The notes beneath the pieces were generated by a model. That model did not search any database. It was not told the origin of the DNA and worked only from the letters and a program-made list of their open reading frames with translations. A stretch of DNA of 64,000 nucleotides from Planctomycetales bacterium. Lineage in GTDB: Bacteria; Planctomycetota; Planctomycetia; Planctomycetales; Planctomycetaceae. The first letter of the stretch is position 1. Every line of letters starts with the position of its first letter. The position numbers and the translations under genes were made by a program. The DNA lies in the NCBI GenBank assembly GCA_026400835.1, contig JAPLOA010000067.1, positions 17,545 through 81,544 on the forward strand. Reading direction: 5' to 3'. Below, piece by piece: positions 28,427 through 37,536 of the stretch.

Positions 28427-29317
28427 ATGGGGAAAGCAACAGAGATTGCAAAACGATCAGGGTCCTTTCTGAACAAAGCACTTGTTCTGGTGTTGGCAGT
28501 GTTTCCGATGGTTACCGGTGCTTTCGCTCAGGACAGCTCAGAACTTATCGTTTCGCAGTTGGGAGATCTGCCGGTTGTCATTTCTGCTCCGCACGGAGGA
28601 AATTTGGAGATTCAAGGAGTGCCTCCAAGGGAAGGTGAAGGGCTGGAAGCAGGACCGGCGGGCTTTCGAGTTGTCCGTGATGGAGGTACAGAAGAGTTGG
28701 CTCTGGAAGTGGCCAGGCAACTGGCCGAGCGCATGAAGGGGCGACCGTCGTTTGTGATATCACGCGTCCATCGGCGTTATGTCGACTTCAATCGGCCTCC
28801 TGAGGTTGCTGTTGAGCACGCGCTGGCGCGGGTTGTCTATGATCAATACCATACGGCGGTTGCTGATGCCGTTAGGACTATTCGTGAGAAACACATGTTT
28901 GGTCTGTTGATCGATATCCATGGACAGGGTTCGTCGGCGGAAACGGTTTACCGAGGTACCTCGAACGGAATTACGATGTCAGGCCTGCGCAAACAGTATG
29001 GCGAGGAGTTTCATGCCGGAGAGAACTCTTTGCTGGCCTTGCTGAAGAAGCGAAACTGGAAGGTGCATCCAGATCCATTCGATGGAAAAGAACAGGCAGG
29101 ATTTACAGGCGGTCATATCGTTCGAACTTATGGAAGCCACCGGTCCGATGGCATCGATGCGATTCAACTGGAACTTGGCGGCAACTATCGAAAGACAGCG
29201 GTTCGCGAACGAATCGCCCGGGAAATGGCGGAAGCGATTGCTGAGCATATTGAGCTGGTCACGAAAGCTCCTGAAAAGACAAGTGATCAAAAACCGCTTC
29301 AACTCAAAAAGGAGTGA
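28427..29317 (+). CDS. Exported N-formylglutamate amidohydrolase-like protein
   Basis: From the ATG at 28427 (preceded by GGGA) the protein has a signal peptide (MGKATEIAKRSGSF then LNKALVLVLAVFPMVTGAFA) and a mature domain of about 265 residues. VVISAPHGG, SRVHRRYVDFNRPPE and LLIDIHGQG correspond to the metal-binding motifs of the N-formylglutamate amidohydrolase superfamily, which belongs to the zinc carboxypeptidase/amidohydrolase group. Export to the periplasm makes histidine catabolism unlikely; a peptidoglycan or peptide amidase role is possible but unproven. The stop codon overlaps the ribosome-binding region of the EthD gene, so the two are co-transcribed. Confidence 0.82.
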   Translation: MGKATEIAKRSGSFLNKALVLVLAVFPMVTGAFAQDSSELIVSQLGDLPVVISAPHGGNLEIQGVPPREGEGLEAGPAGFRVVRDGGTEELALEVARQLAERMKGRPSFVISRVHRRYVDFNRPPEVAVEHALARVVYDQYHTAVADAVRTIREKHMFGLLIDIHGQGSSAETVYRGTSNGITMSGLRKQYGEEFHAGENSLLALLKKRNWKVHPDPFDGKEQAGFTGGHIVRTYGSHRSDGIDAIQLELGGNYRKTAVRERIAREMAEAIAEHIELVTKAPEKTSDQKPLQLKKE

Positions 29318-29319
29318 TG

Positions 29320-29649
29320 ATGTATCGACTAACGGTGCTCTATGGGCATCCCGCGAATCCTGATGAATTTCTGCGATACTATCGCGAAGTCCATCTTCCG
29401 ATTGCCAAAAGAATGCATGGTTTCAGGGGCTGGACGATCGGAGTGTGTGAACCAGTAGCACCCGGTGAGAAGTCACCCTATTTCATGATCGTGGGACTCT
29501 ACGCTGACACTCGAGAAGCTATCGATACGATGTTGGCATCGCCTGAGGGCAAAGCCTCAATTGCTGACGTAGCGAATTTCGCCACCGGCGGCGCGAAGTT
29601 TTTCTTTGATCGTGAGGAAGTGCTGATCCCCGTCTCGCTGAATGATTAA
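29320..29649 (+). CDS. EthD-family protein
   Basis: A small ferredoxin-like-fold protein (about 109 residues) with the EthD pattern: YRLTVLYGHPANPDEFLRYY at the start, HLPIAKRMHGFRGW, and a hydrophobic core strand ending near YFMIVGLYAD. EthD-like proteins form dimeric alpha/beta barrels and are linked to degradation of ethers or aromatic compounds, although most have no known substrate. AAAGGAG lies 5 bases before ATG 29320 (ATG 29317 and GTG 29314 also fit) and overlaps the end of the upstream amidohydrolase-like gene, which indicates a two-gene operon. Confidence 0.85.
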   Translation: MYRLTVLYGHPANPDEFLRYYREVHLPIAKRMHGFRGWTIGVCEPVAPGEKSPYFMIVGLYADTREAIDTMLASPEGKASIADVANFATGGAKFFFDREEVLIPVSLND

Positions 29650-29661
29650 AGTTGTAGGGAG

Positions 29662-29713
29662 TCCCGTCGGCGGAGCGACGGGCGTACCGTACACCCGTCA
29701 CTCCGCCGACGGG
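29662..29713. repeat. TCCCGTCGGCGGAGCGACGG palindrome
   Basis: Arms of about 23 bases (TCCCGTCGGCGGAGCGACGG and its near-complement ending GTCACTCCGCCGACGGGA) surround a 5-6 base loop. A second member of the same family lies at 52687-52735. It sits between the converging EthD and PVC-type genes and may terminate both. Confidence 0.85.
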
Positions 29714-29720
29714 AGTTCGT

Positions 29721-32700
29721 TCAATTCACCGGCTGCGATGAACGCAGATATGCAAACAAGTCGCGCAGTTGCTGGTCGGTTAGTGCCTTGAGTGCTCCTT
29801 CCGGCATCACAGATTGCGGGATGACTTTCATCTCTTCAATCTCATCCTGCTTGAGAATTACGTTCTGCCCATCGACGCCTCGAAGAATCACAACCTGGCT
29901 GTCCTTGTCGGCAAGGAACCCGTTGAGCACTCGACCATCCACGGTAACCACGACATGATTTTCGAAGCCTTCGCGAATCTCCAGGCTGGGATTGATAACA
30001 CTGCTCAGAATACGTTCCAGATTTGATCGAGCAAAGGGTGTCAGGTCCGGACCGATTCGGCCGCCTTCATCAAACAGTAAATGGCATCGACCGCAGTTCT
30101 GCATAAACAGCGGCTTGCCGGCTCGAGGATTACCGGAACCAGCTCCCAGAATTCCATTGACGCGAGCAGTCTCCGCCTGAACCTGAGCAGGCGACAATCC
30201 CGCGATTTCTCCCCAGAGTTTTTCAACAGAGGTTTCGATGCTGTCATCACTGTGCATCAGCATTTTTCGAAGCGCCGAGTTCGAAACCGTCTCTTTGGAA
30301 ATCGCCCCGGATTCAACGGCCGCCAGCAACTGCTTTGACCAACTGGTGCGACTAACCAGCATCGCTTCAGCCGCCAACTGAGGTTCCTCTGGAAGTGTCG
30401 CGTAACGGGCTATGACATCGACAGCGATGTCAGCCGCATCATAATTTTGCAACGCGGCGAAAAGTGTTCCCAGAACTGCTGGATCCTTTTCGGTCTTCAG
30501 CAGTTCGCGCAGAACGATAAGGAGGTCTGCCTGATGAGTCTGACCGCAGATCTCAATCAACTGCCGACGGACATTTTTCGGAGCGGCCGGATCTCGGATC
30601 GTTTTCACCGCTTCGGCGATGGCATCGGGCTGGGCCTGACGAAATCGCAACGCCAGGGAGCCGCCGCCGCTCTTGGCCAGAGCCTGAACAAGCTCGTCAG
30701 GAATTCCCGCCAGACTGCGTCCCTGGAACGCGTCTTCAAAACCCTGCAACATGCGCTCGGCACTGGACTTGTCTGGCGCCGAGTTCAGCAGCGAGGCCGC
30801 ACTCAGGAGATCTTCGCGGCTTCCAGCCAGTGCATAACGCTTCATTAAACGTTCGGCCACATGCTGAGCCACCAATGGTCGCTGCCATATCGCTGGCTCG
30901 GATAAAAGTTCTTTTGAGATTTTATCAACAGCAGCTCTGCCGACCTGCGATTCAATAGCCCACCAGATCAACAATGGCTGATGAATGTCGGCTGCATCTT
31001 CATCGTACTTCAGCAATTCACGAATGATCGGCAGAGCGAGGTTCGGCGGAAGTCTTCGAGCCGAGCTGGCCATCTGTTTGCGTACGTCGATGTACGCTTC
31101 AGATTGAGCCGCCCTGGCGATTGCCGCCGCCACCTTGTCTGAAGTGGACTTCGGATCACAGACGATGCGAACAGTCCAGGCGCGCACGAACGGTTCACTG
31201 TGACTGAGCAGTTTGACGGCCACGTCGCCGGTTAAGCCACCGGATACATTCAATGCCCACAGTCGTTCAAGTGCTGCCTGCCCGGTTGATGTTTCCAGTT
31301 CTGACAGCAGAGGTCCGATGACGCTTTTGTCCTTGCGATCTCCCAGCAGTCGCATCGCCGTCTGACGATGCCACTTTGAAGGATGGTCCAGCAACTGAAT
31401 CAGTTCGGCTGACGATTTCTTCGCATAGTCGAAGTGAGCGAGAGAACCTGGAATGCTCACGCCCTGCCGCTCGCCGGAAGGAGTTTTTCCTGACGTCAGC
31501 TTGTAGATTCGCCCGGTCTTCTTGTCGATTCGACCGGCATAGTGGCTGCTGTGATCGATACGTTGCTCGTACATGTCGGCCACGTAAATGTCACCGTCGG
31601 GACCAGTCTTGATGTCGACTGGTCGAAACCAGGGATCATCAGTCTTAAGCACTCGTTCAACGTCTTCCGTTTCGAACGACGACTGATACGGTTTGAAGTG
31701 GCTCAGGACCACTTGCCCCTGCAGCGGTTCGATACCGAACAGTTCACCACGAAAACGTTCCGGCAGAGTGTTCTCTTCGTAGATCACGAAATTGTGAGTA
31801 AAGCGTGCGACACTGTGATGCTTGATGTTTTCAAAGAAGCCAAAGGAATAGGGATTCGACAAGGGACCGTGCTTTCCGAAACCTTTGCGATAGTACCCTC
31901 CTTGAACGTAGTGGAAGCCTCGCGTATCGCCGCCGTTGTGCCCGGAAAAGATGCGGCCTTTTTCATCGATTTCGCAACCGAAAGTGTTGCCGCCACCTTC
32001 CGCAAAGATCTCATAGATGTGCTTTTCGGGATGGTAACGCCAGATCAGTTGCCCCAGCGATTGCACGGGTGCTTCCTTTGATCCGGGCTTGCGAATCACG
32101 CCGGTCACAGTGCTGCCCTGACCTCCGTAAAGCCAGCCGTCCGGGCCAAAGCGAAGACTGTTGATCACGGAATGCGAATCTTCAATGCCGAAGCCCTCCA
32201 GCAGAACCTCCGGATCTCCGTCGGGAATATCGTCTTTGTTCGCATCGGGATAGAACAGGAGATACGGAGGATTTGTGACATAGACTCCTCCCCGTCCAAC
32301 CGCGAATGACGATGCAATATTCAGTTCATCGACAAAGATCTTGTGCTGGTCATAAACGCCGTCACCATCGGTATCCTCATGGATGCTGATACGGTCCGTG
32401 CCCTTAAAATGATTGGGCGGCGCTGGAGGAACTTTGTCGTAGACAGACCGCAGAAACGTATCGCGACTGACCATCTTCAGGCCCGCTGGATCAGGATACT
32501 GCCGATACTCCATGACCCACATGCGACCTCGTTCATCCCACGACATGAAGAGCGGCTGAGCAATGTCAGGATCGCCAAGGACAAGTTTTGCACTCAGGTC
32601 TTCAGGCATCAGAAAATGCTTGACGGCTTCGGAGGGTGACAGCGGATCCGTGTCACCGTTTCGGCGAGCGACGTATTTTTCAATGTTGTCAACGGCGTCA

Positions 32701-33308
32701 ACTTTCAGATAGACGGCTTTTGCTGCAGCGTCTGCATCATTGAGCGGTTGAGCCGGGTCAAAGTCGAACTCATTGGGATCCGCTTTTCCCCACGCTGCTT
32801 CGTCGCCCGGACGATATTGCCAGACGCCTTCCAGACGGAATGCCTGCTTTGTAGCTTCGTTCATCAGAACAGGAGGAGCCACGCTGAAGTTTGGCCGAGG
32901 ATCATTCTGATAGACTCGAATTGCGATCGTGTTGAATTCACCTGCCTTGATGAGTGAAGCATCAACGGCGTAGCGGCCCTTTTCTCCAAGGCCACTGCGA
33001 AACTGTGGAGGAAAGGTTCCCGTGGCACCGACAGGTTGTCCACCGACGTAGGCCGAGCGGGCATCATCCAGAGCTTCCGAGAACAACGTCAGCGGCTGTC
33101 CGTCCCACTCTTTCGGAATTTTGACGAGCACTCGATACCACGAGTATCCATTGATCGGAGCCAGTTCTCCCGTCGGTACGCTTCGCCAGGCATCCGGGAC
33201 TGTCAGAGTTTTCCAGTCAGCGGCATTCAGGAGGCGTGAGGAACCTGTCAGAACAATCATCAGCGCTGCGAAGATGATGCAGCGAAGCGGCGCATTTTGA
33301 GATGTCAT
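29721..33308 (-). CDS. Large exported PVC-type protein: propeller, HEAT repeats and C-terminal c-type heme domain
   Basis: A 1195-residue secreted protein. After the signal peptide (MTSQNAPLRCIIFAALMIVL, cut near LLNAAD) come a galactose-binding-like N-terminal domain, a sorbosone-dehydrogenase-like beta-propeller (about 220-620, with Asp-rich HEDTDGDGVYDQHKIFVD), and about 400 residues of HEAT-like helical repeats. The terminal domain has one CXXCH (NCGRCH, about 1074) and a late SVMPEG Met candidate for the sixth heme ligand. These proteins, found in dozens of copies in planctomycetes, are proposed to oxidise sugars or sugar polymers and pass electrons to cytochromes. A GAAGG site precedes the ATG. 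Domain order is firm; activity is inference. Confidence 0.9.
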   Translation of the reverse strand: MTSQNAPLRCIIFAALMIVLTGSSRLLNAADWKTLTVPDAWRSVPTGELAPINGYSWYRVLVKIPKEWDGQPLTLFSEALDDARSAYVGGQPVGATGTFPPQFRSGLGEKGRYAVDASLIKAGEFNTIAIRVYQNDPRPNFSVAPPVLMNEATKQAFRLEGVWQYRPGDEAAWGKADPNEFDFDPAQPLNDADAAAKAVYLKVDAVDNIEKYVARRNGDTDPLSPSEAVKHFLMPEDLSAKLVLGDPDIAQPLFMSWDERGRMWVMEYRQYPDPAGLKMVSRDTFLRSVYDKVPPAPPNHFKGTDRISIHEDTDGDGVYDQHKIFVDELNIASSFAVGRGGVYVTNPPYLLFYPDANKDDIPDGDPEVLLEGFGIEDSHSVINSLRFGPDGWLYGGQGSTVTGVIRKPGSKEAPVQSLGQLIWRYHPEKHIYEIFAEGGGNTFGCEIDEKGRIFSGHNGGDTRGFHYVQGGYYRKGFGKHGPLSNPYSFGFFENIKHHSVARFTHNFVIYEENTLPERFRGELFGIEPLQGQVVLSHFKPYQSSFETEDVERVLKTDDPWFRPVDIKTGPDGDIYVADMYEQRIDHSSHYAGRIDKKTGRIYKLTSGKTPSGERQGVSIPGSLAHFDYAKKSSAELIQLLDHPSKWHRQTAMRLLGDRKDKSVIGPLLSELETSTGQAALERLWALNVSGGLTGDVAVKLLSHSEPFVRAWTVRIVCDPKSTSDKVAAAIARAAQSEAYIDVRKQMASSARRLPPNLALPIIRELLKYDEDAADIHQPLLIWWAIESQVGRAAVDKISKELLSEPAIWQRPLVAQHVAERLMKRYALAGSREDLLSAASLLNSAPDKSSAERMLQGFEDAFQGRSLAGIPDELVQALAKSGGGSLALRFRQAQPDAIAEAVKTIRDPAAPKNVRRQLIEICGQTHQADLLIVLRELLKTEKDPAVLGTLFAALQNYDAADIAVDVIARYATLPEEPQLAAEAMLVSRTSWSKQLLAAVESGAISKETVSNSALRKMLMHSDDSIETSVEKLWGEIAGLSPAQVQAETARVNGILGAGSGNPRAGKPLFMQNCGRCHLLFDEGGRIGPDLTPFARSNLERILSSVINPSLEIREGFENHVVVTVDGRVLNGFLADKDSQVVILRGVDGQNVILKQDEIEEMKVIPQSVMPEGALKALTDQQLRDLFAYLRSSQPVN

Positions 33309-33500
33309 CGGCGGGCCTTCAAACAGAAGGAATCAAACCCGGAATTGCCAGCCGTTGTTGTCCGCTTTTGTTCATCGAGAAGAACACGCTGCTTCAAACT
33401 CGAAGAATTCTGCAGATTGCAGATCCCCGAGTACAGGCAATCCCATCAGAAGGTGGGATCGGGATTATTCCGATTCAGCAGCGGAAATCCAACTGCACGT

Positions 33501-33584
33501 GGCTCAGAAAAGGGGTCAGGAACCAATAGTGCGCAGCACCCTTCGGGCCATTTGGCTATTGATTCCTGACCCCTTTTCTGAGCC
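33501..33584. repeat. GGCTCAGAAAAGGGGTCAGG inverted repeat
   Basis: A 26-base left arm (from GGCTCAGAAAAGGGGTCAGG) and a right arm ending CTTTTCTGAGCC flank about 30 bases of GC-rich sequence. The right arm abuts the stop codon of the minus-strand gene beginning at 33584. The sharply defined 84-base palindrome looks like a small non-autonomous mobile element. Confidence 0.88.
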
Positions 33585-34339
33585 TAATCGGCCGACAGGC
33601 GTTCGAATCCTGGTACTCCGCCGTTGCGAGCCAGATAGGTCAGGATTCCCGTCAGCAATTTGGCATTCTGGTCATAATTGCGGCATTTATGGCAGACACG
33701 CAGGCATCCGCCGCTAGCAAGACTTTCTCGCCAGCCACGTGGTAGCCGACACGCGATCGTTTCGCCGCGAACAATGATCATGGGGCGAATTGTCTGAGAT
33801 CCAAGCCTGTCCACCCAACGTAGTGGGCAACCTTTGATCTTGAAGACATCCGTTTTGCAGCCGAAGACCGTGTCGTTGGGAATCAGAAGTTGAACTCGAC
33901 GCTGATCGGCATAGTACAACACATCGGTCAGCCCCATGCGAACCGTGCGTTCCGCGTGGTTATATGTGTGAAGGCCCTGCTCACCGGGCACGACGACCAG
34001 GAATCGAGCTCCGAGGTCAGTGGCAAGATCGACCGCGCGGCGAACATCGTCGGTGGCTCGGTCAAAGGTCATCCCCAAAGAGCCCGTAAAGCCCCCTGCG
34101 AATCCCAGGCAACTGACACTGATTCCCGCGTCAGCAAGGACATCATGCAGAGCATGCTCACCGATTCGAAGTACTTGCTGCCGACGCACTGCCACATAGC
34201 GAATGCCGCGGCGATGCAATTGCTCGACTTCAGCAAACAATGATTCCGAAGAATGTGCCCGAAGTGGCATTGATACGGCAATGCGGGCCACCATGGAAGG
34301 CTTGGCCCATTCGGTCTCTTGTTCGAGGAATACATCCAT
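33584..34339 (-). CDS. TIM-barrel protein resembling sugar phosphate isomerase/epimerase (AP-endonuclease-2 type)
   Basis: A 251-residue protein. The N-terminal half follows the xylose-isomerase-like TIM barrel: AEVEQLHRRGIRYVAVRRQQ, VSCLGFAGGFTGS, and a DRATDDVRRAVDLATDLGAR helix followed by FLVVVPGEQG. The usual metal-ligand Glu/His residues of active isomerases are not obvious in the second half, which contains an unusual GGCLRVCHKCRNYDQ segment. The C-terminus (LLTGILTYLARNGGVPGFERL) matches the family's closing helix. It may be a diverged, possibly inactive member. The ATG at 34339 has no clear ribosome-binding site; M16 is an alternative. The palindrome at 33501 touches its end. Confidence 0.68.
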   Translation of the reverse strand: MDVFLEQETEWAKPSMVARIAVSMPLRAHSSESLFAEVEQLHRRGIRYVAVRRQQVLRIGEHALHDVLADAGISVSCLGFAGGFTGSLGMTFDRATDDVRRAVDLATDLGARFLVVVPGEQGLHTYNHAERTVRMGLTDVLYYADQRRVQLLIPNDTVFGCKTDVFKIKGCPLRWVDRLGSQTIRPMIIVRGETIACRLPRGWRESLASGGCLRVCHKCRNYDQNAKLLTGILTYLARNGGVPGFERLSAD

Positions 34340-34713
34340 GTATGACGCTGCAAGCCAGTGAGGAAAGTATCACAACGCCTTCGACGCAGTTCACAAGCTG
34401 GAACCGGTCGTATCAAACATCGACGATCAACGCGGCTGCGAATCGTCACAAGCGACAGTACTGTGCTGAATTTTTCTCCACTTGTAAACGTCGGATGAAC
34501 AGCTTTTTTGTGACTCGACAAACCTTGTGCTTCAACAGGCTTCTATGCCCGAAACGTACTTGACGCAAATCGCAGGAACCGATAATGGGCGCAATGATTT
34601 GCGAACAATAATGATGAGCGTTCAACGTTTGTCATGACGAATGCAATTGATGTCGACCTCACGAAGACAGGATCTATTCGAAGGAGATGTCCCTACGACG
34701 ATTTCTCGAACGA
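34340..34713. other. 374-base intergenic region, no gene seen
   Basis: Lies between two minus-strand genes. Short open frames here have no recognisable features. It probably holds the promoter of the TIM-barrel gene and the 3' end of the glycosyltransferase transcript. Confidence 0.45.
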
Positions 34714-35916
34714 TCATCGCATCGATGAATGTTGTTTTGTTTGTGCAGCCTGCTGCAGAATAACTTCCAGCCGACGAGTAGCTGCCTGAATTGACCATTG
34801 CGATTCCACACATTTGCTGGCTTCAGTCGCAGTGTCGCGAATAGCTTCTGGTTGCTGGACGCATTTTATGAGGGCCCTCAGCAAGGCATCGACGTCATCG
34901 ACTGCCACCAGTTCGCCCAGTCGGCCGTTCTCCAGAATTTCGGCAGGCCCCGAATGACAATTCGAGGAAATCACCGGTGTGCCACAGGCCATCGCTTCCA
35001 GCAGCACGTTCGGCATACCTTCCATCAGCGAGGGCAGAACAAAGAGATCGGCCGAACGATACCAGGCCGCTGCATTCTCCTGAAACCCAGGCAGCTCGAT
35101 GATATCCGACAGCTTCAGATCAATGATTTGCTGTTCCAGCTTCGCACGATGCGGACCTTCTCCCAGCAAAGCGACACGCAGCTCCAGATCCGGACATCGA
35201 CGGCGAAGCTCATCGACCGCCGAGATCAGCAGATGAAAACCCTTTTCATGATTTAGCCGACCGGCAGAGACGATCCGAATGAGTCTCGATGTTCCCTGCT
35301 GCGCTGGTCGAGTCCACCACTCGTTCTGGATTGGCGTTGCGGACTGTTCAAGAATCAGCTCCACATCAACACCGTTGCGTTGAGTCTGAATCTTCTCATC
35401 ACGGATCCCGTAGAATCGTTTGGCAGATTCTCGCGCTCCATGAGACACGGCAAGAACTCGTGAAGAATTGTTGTAAAGGCGATGCAGAATTCTTCGCTTA
35501 AACCACTGAAATCTTCCTGCGACCGGTGCAAAACCAATCTCCGGATCGGTCACAATCGTCGAAACATTCGGGACACCAGCTCGCTGTGCGCCGGCGGCTG
35601 AGATGAGCGTCATCAGGAATGTGCGGTCATAGCTGACATCAGCCCGGATCTCTTTCAGAAAGGCCGCAAAGTCTTTGACTCGACGCGAATGCATCAGGCC
35701 CGGGAGATAGATGCGGGAAGAGGTCACTCGTTCTTCGAATGACGTGATCGGAACATCGGCCGGAACGAGATCCAGCAGGGGACCTGATCGATAGACGAGG
35801 TACAGAAAAGGTTCAAACTTCTGCCGATCCAGATGTCGCAGAGCCAGCACAAGTTGTCGCTCTGAGCCACCTCCATGCATGGCTCCTATCGAAAAGACAA
35901 CTCGAATTCGCGACAT
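34714..35916 (-). CDS. Family 4 glycosyltransferase (GT-B)
   Basis: A 400-residue cytoplasmic glycosyltransferase. The N-terminal acceptor domain begins with GAMHGGGSERQLVLALRHL, the glycine-rich loop of GT4 enzymes. The C-terminal donor domain has VSAGRLNHEKGFHLLISA, LLGEGPHRAKLEQQI, LPGFQENAAAWYRSADLFVL and the nucleotide-sugar signature PSLMEGMPNVLLEAMACGTPV. It likely transfers a sugar during exopolysaccharide or glycolipid assembly. It is not in a polysaccharide cluster. The region upstream holds a large palindrome, and the divergent regulator gene mntR lies beyond it. Confidence 0.93.
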   Translation of the reverse strand: MSRIRVVFSIGAMHGGGSERQLVLALRHLDRQKFEPFLYLVYRSGPLLDLVPADVPITSFEERVTSSRIYLPGLMHSRRVKDFAAFLKEIRADVSYDRTFLMTLISAAGAQRAGVPNVSTIVTDPEIGFAPVAGRFQWFKRRILHRLYNNSSRVLAVSHGARESAKRFYGIRDEKIQTQRNGVDVELILEQSATPIQNEWWTRPAQQGTSRLIRIVSAGRLNHEKGFHLLISAVDELRRRCPDLELRVALLGEGPHRAKLEQQIIDLKLSDIIELPGFQENAAAWYRSADLFVLPSLMEGMPNVLLEAMACGTPVISSNCHSGPAEILENGRLGELVAVDDVDALLRALIKCVQQPEAIRDTATEASKCVESQWSIQAATRRLEVILQQAAQTKQHSSMR

Positions 35917-35997
35917 GGGATCGGGGTTTCAGTACGTACAAAAAGGCAGATAGCGGAACCTCAGGTATGATAGCCAACGAGTACAAGGAATTCCCGT

Positions 35998-36130
35998 GGA
36001 CTGCGGCAGCCTGCTGCCGCTTTCGTGCAGGCAGCCTGCTGCCAAACCCCCGTCTTAGCATAGTCATCATTCAGAATAGTACCCCACAGCAGGCTGTGGA
36101 GCGGAAAGCTGCAGCGGGCTGCAGCAGTCC
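35998..36130. repeat. 133-base GGACTGCGGCAGCCTGCTGC inverted repeat
   Basis: The left arm (GGACTGCGGCAGCCTGCTGC plus about 24 bases) and the right arm (CAGCAGGCTGTGGAGCGGAA through GCTGCAGCAGTCC) pair over about 44 bases with several mismatches. The left arm itself contains a tandem GCAGCCTGCTGCC duplication. It lies in the divergent promoter region between the glycosyltransferase and mntR genes. Confidence 0.82.
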
Positions 36131-36262
36131 AAACAACGATGCGTTGAATCTCGATCTGAAGCTGTGACAATCGCTGATACGGACTCTACACTGCCGACCG
36201 ATTAAGTGACTGTCCAGATTCTGTCGCTCTGAGAAGTTCGAAAAATTCCGCGAGATGTTTTT

Positions 36263-36682
36263 GTGAAAGAAACGAAGACCAGAACAAAAGGCCACGAGAG
36301 AACTCGTCGCGATCACGCGACAGAGCTGACGCAGGACTACGTGGAAGCAATCGCGGAGCTTCATGAGCGATTGGGAGAATGTCGAGTCCGAGATCTGGCC
36401 AAACGATTTGCCGTCAGCCATGTGACCGTCAATCGCGCTGTCGCCAGAATGAAGCGTGATGGCTATGTCGACACAGAGCCCTATGCTCCTGTGAGTCTCA
36501 CCGAGAAAGGCCGCAGCCTTGCTCAGTTTTCCCAGCGTCGACATGAAATCGTCTATGAATTCCTGCTGGCTCTGGGAGCCAGCGAGCGAACCGCATCCAT
36601 CGACAGCGAAGGCATCGAACATCACGTCAGCGAAGAAACGCTGCGGTTGATGGAAAAGTTTGGCAAGAACCTATCCGGCTAG
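36263..36682 (+). CDS. mntR: MntR-type (DtxR family) manganese-responsive transcriptional regulator
   Basis: A 139-residue regulator. A winged helix (about 22-85: LTQDYVEAIAELHERLGE, then VRDLAKRFAVSHVTVNRAVA) is followed by the metal-binding dimerisation domain with ASIDSEGIEHHVSEETL. That block provides the Glu and His ligands that bind Mn(II) in MntR. There is no C-terminal SH3-like domain, as expected for MntR versus DtxR. Upstream is the family's PYAPVSLTEKGRSLA turn. The start is GTG at 36263. No mntH or mntABC gene is adjacent; the convergent neighbour is an unrecognised membrane protein that could be under its control. Confidence 0.85.
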   Translation: MKETKTRTKGHERTRRDHATELTQDYVEAIAELHERLGECRVRDLAKRFAVSHVTVNRAVARMKRDGYVDTEPYAPVSLTEKGRSLAQFSQRRHEIVYEFLLALGASERTASIDSEGIEHHVSEETLRLMEKFGKNLSG

Positions 36683-36718
36683 TGTTCCATTCACAATATT
36701 CTGATGGATGTAGGCCCA

Positions 36719-37414
36719 TCATAGCGATTGCGAAGACGATTGTTCGCCACCATATTCAGATGGATCGCACCTGATGTGAGACTGCAGATAATCAGTCGGG
36801 CCTGCAGCAAAAATTCGGGATGAAAGCCACGATAATGGTATCGTTACAACGAGAATAGTAACGGGCACCACCGCAGCGGCAATTGCCGGATGAACCTCGT
36901 TCATCAACACGACGGCGAGGACGGCAAGTACCGGCACTGTGATGGAGGTGGCCGTCACAAAGAGGCCATAGTTGGAACGAATGTGACGGCCAGCTTGTTC
37001 TTCCGCAAGGGCTCGACAAAAGTGAGGATTCACCCAGATACGAACGCCTTTCCAAAGGGCCACAAGTGACGCTACGCCGCCTAGAATGGCACTGATGCCG
37101 ATAGCAGAGAAAAGTGACAAAAGGGTGCGATTGGCTCGAGCCATATCCAGTGGAACCTGCAGATACTTGTGTGAAAACACGATGATCCCAAGCGTCAGCA
37201 GTGCTGAGGGAGCACCGAGCCAGATACCAACAGAGACATGAAACATCGTGCAGATTTTGCCTCGGTCAGGCCGTGGATCGTTCGCATAAACCCAGGCCGC
37301 GCTTTGGAATGAATGGCGTGCAACAAACACGGCCATCAGAATGGAAGTGCTGAACTTCGGGCCCAGAGTCAGTAACATCGCGAGACACAGAACAGCCACG
37401 AGACTGGCAAGCAT
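36719..37414 (-). CDS. Multi-pass membrane protein of unknown function
   Basis: A 231-residue protein with about six hydrophobic segments: 1-30, 60-82, 95-118, 150-172, 175-195 and a weaker one. A loop of about 20 residues (KGVRIWVNPHFCRALAEEQAG) sits in the middle. The C-terminal 25 residues are soluble. No known transporter signature was recognised. It converges on mntR, with only 36 bases between the stops, and no shared operator could be identified by eye. Start is ATG 37414, without a clear ribosome-binding site. Confidence 0.62.
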   Translation of the reverse strand: MLASLVAVLCLAMLLTLGPKFSTSILMAVFVARHSFQSAAWVYANDPRPDRGKICTMFHVSVGIWLGAPSALLTLGIIVFSHKYLQVPLDMARANRTLLSLFSAIGISAILGGVASLVALWKGVRIWVNPHFCRALAEEQAGRHIRSNYGLFVTATSITVPVLAVLAVVLMNEVHPAIAAAVVPVTILVVTIPLSWLSSRIFAAGPTDYLQSHIRCDPSEYGGEQSSSQSL

Positions 37415-37536
37415 GGTGTTGATTTCACAATCGTTGAATAGACAGGTCGTGCTGAATGCCCGTAACGACTTACAAAGATTTCCGTGGTATTCAGTTCCTT
37501 ATGCCTTTTTGTGACGCCCTTGCGCGACTTTCTCCA

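Noticed and set aside
33590..33625. GTTCGAATCC-like string that looks like a tRNA T-loop
   Set aside because: The flanking bases do not form a T-stem, no acceptor or anticodon arm is present, and the stretch is the coding end of the TIM-barrel gene.
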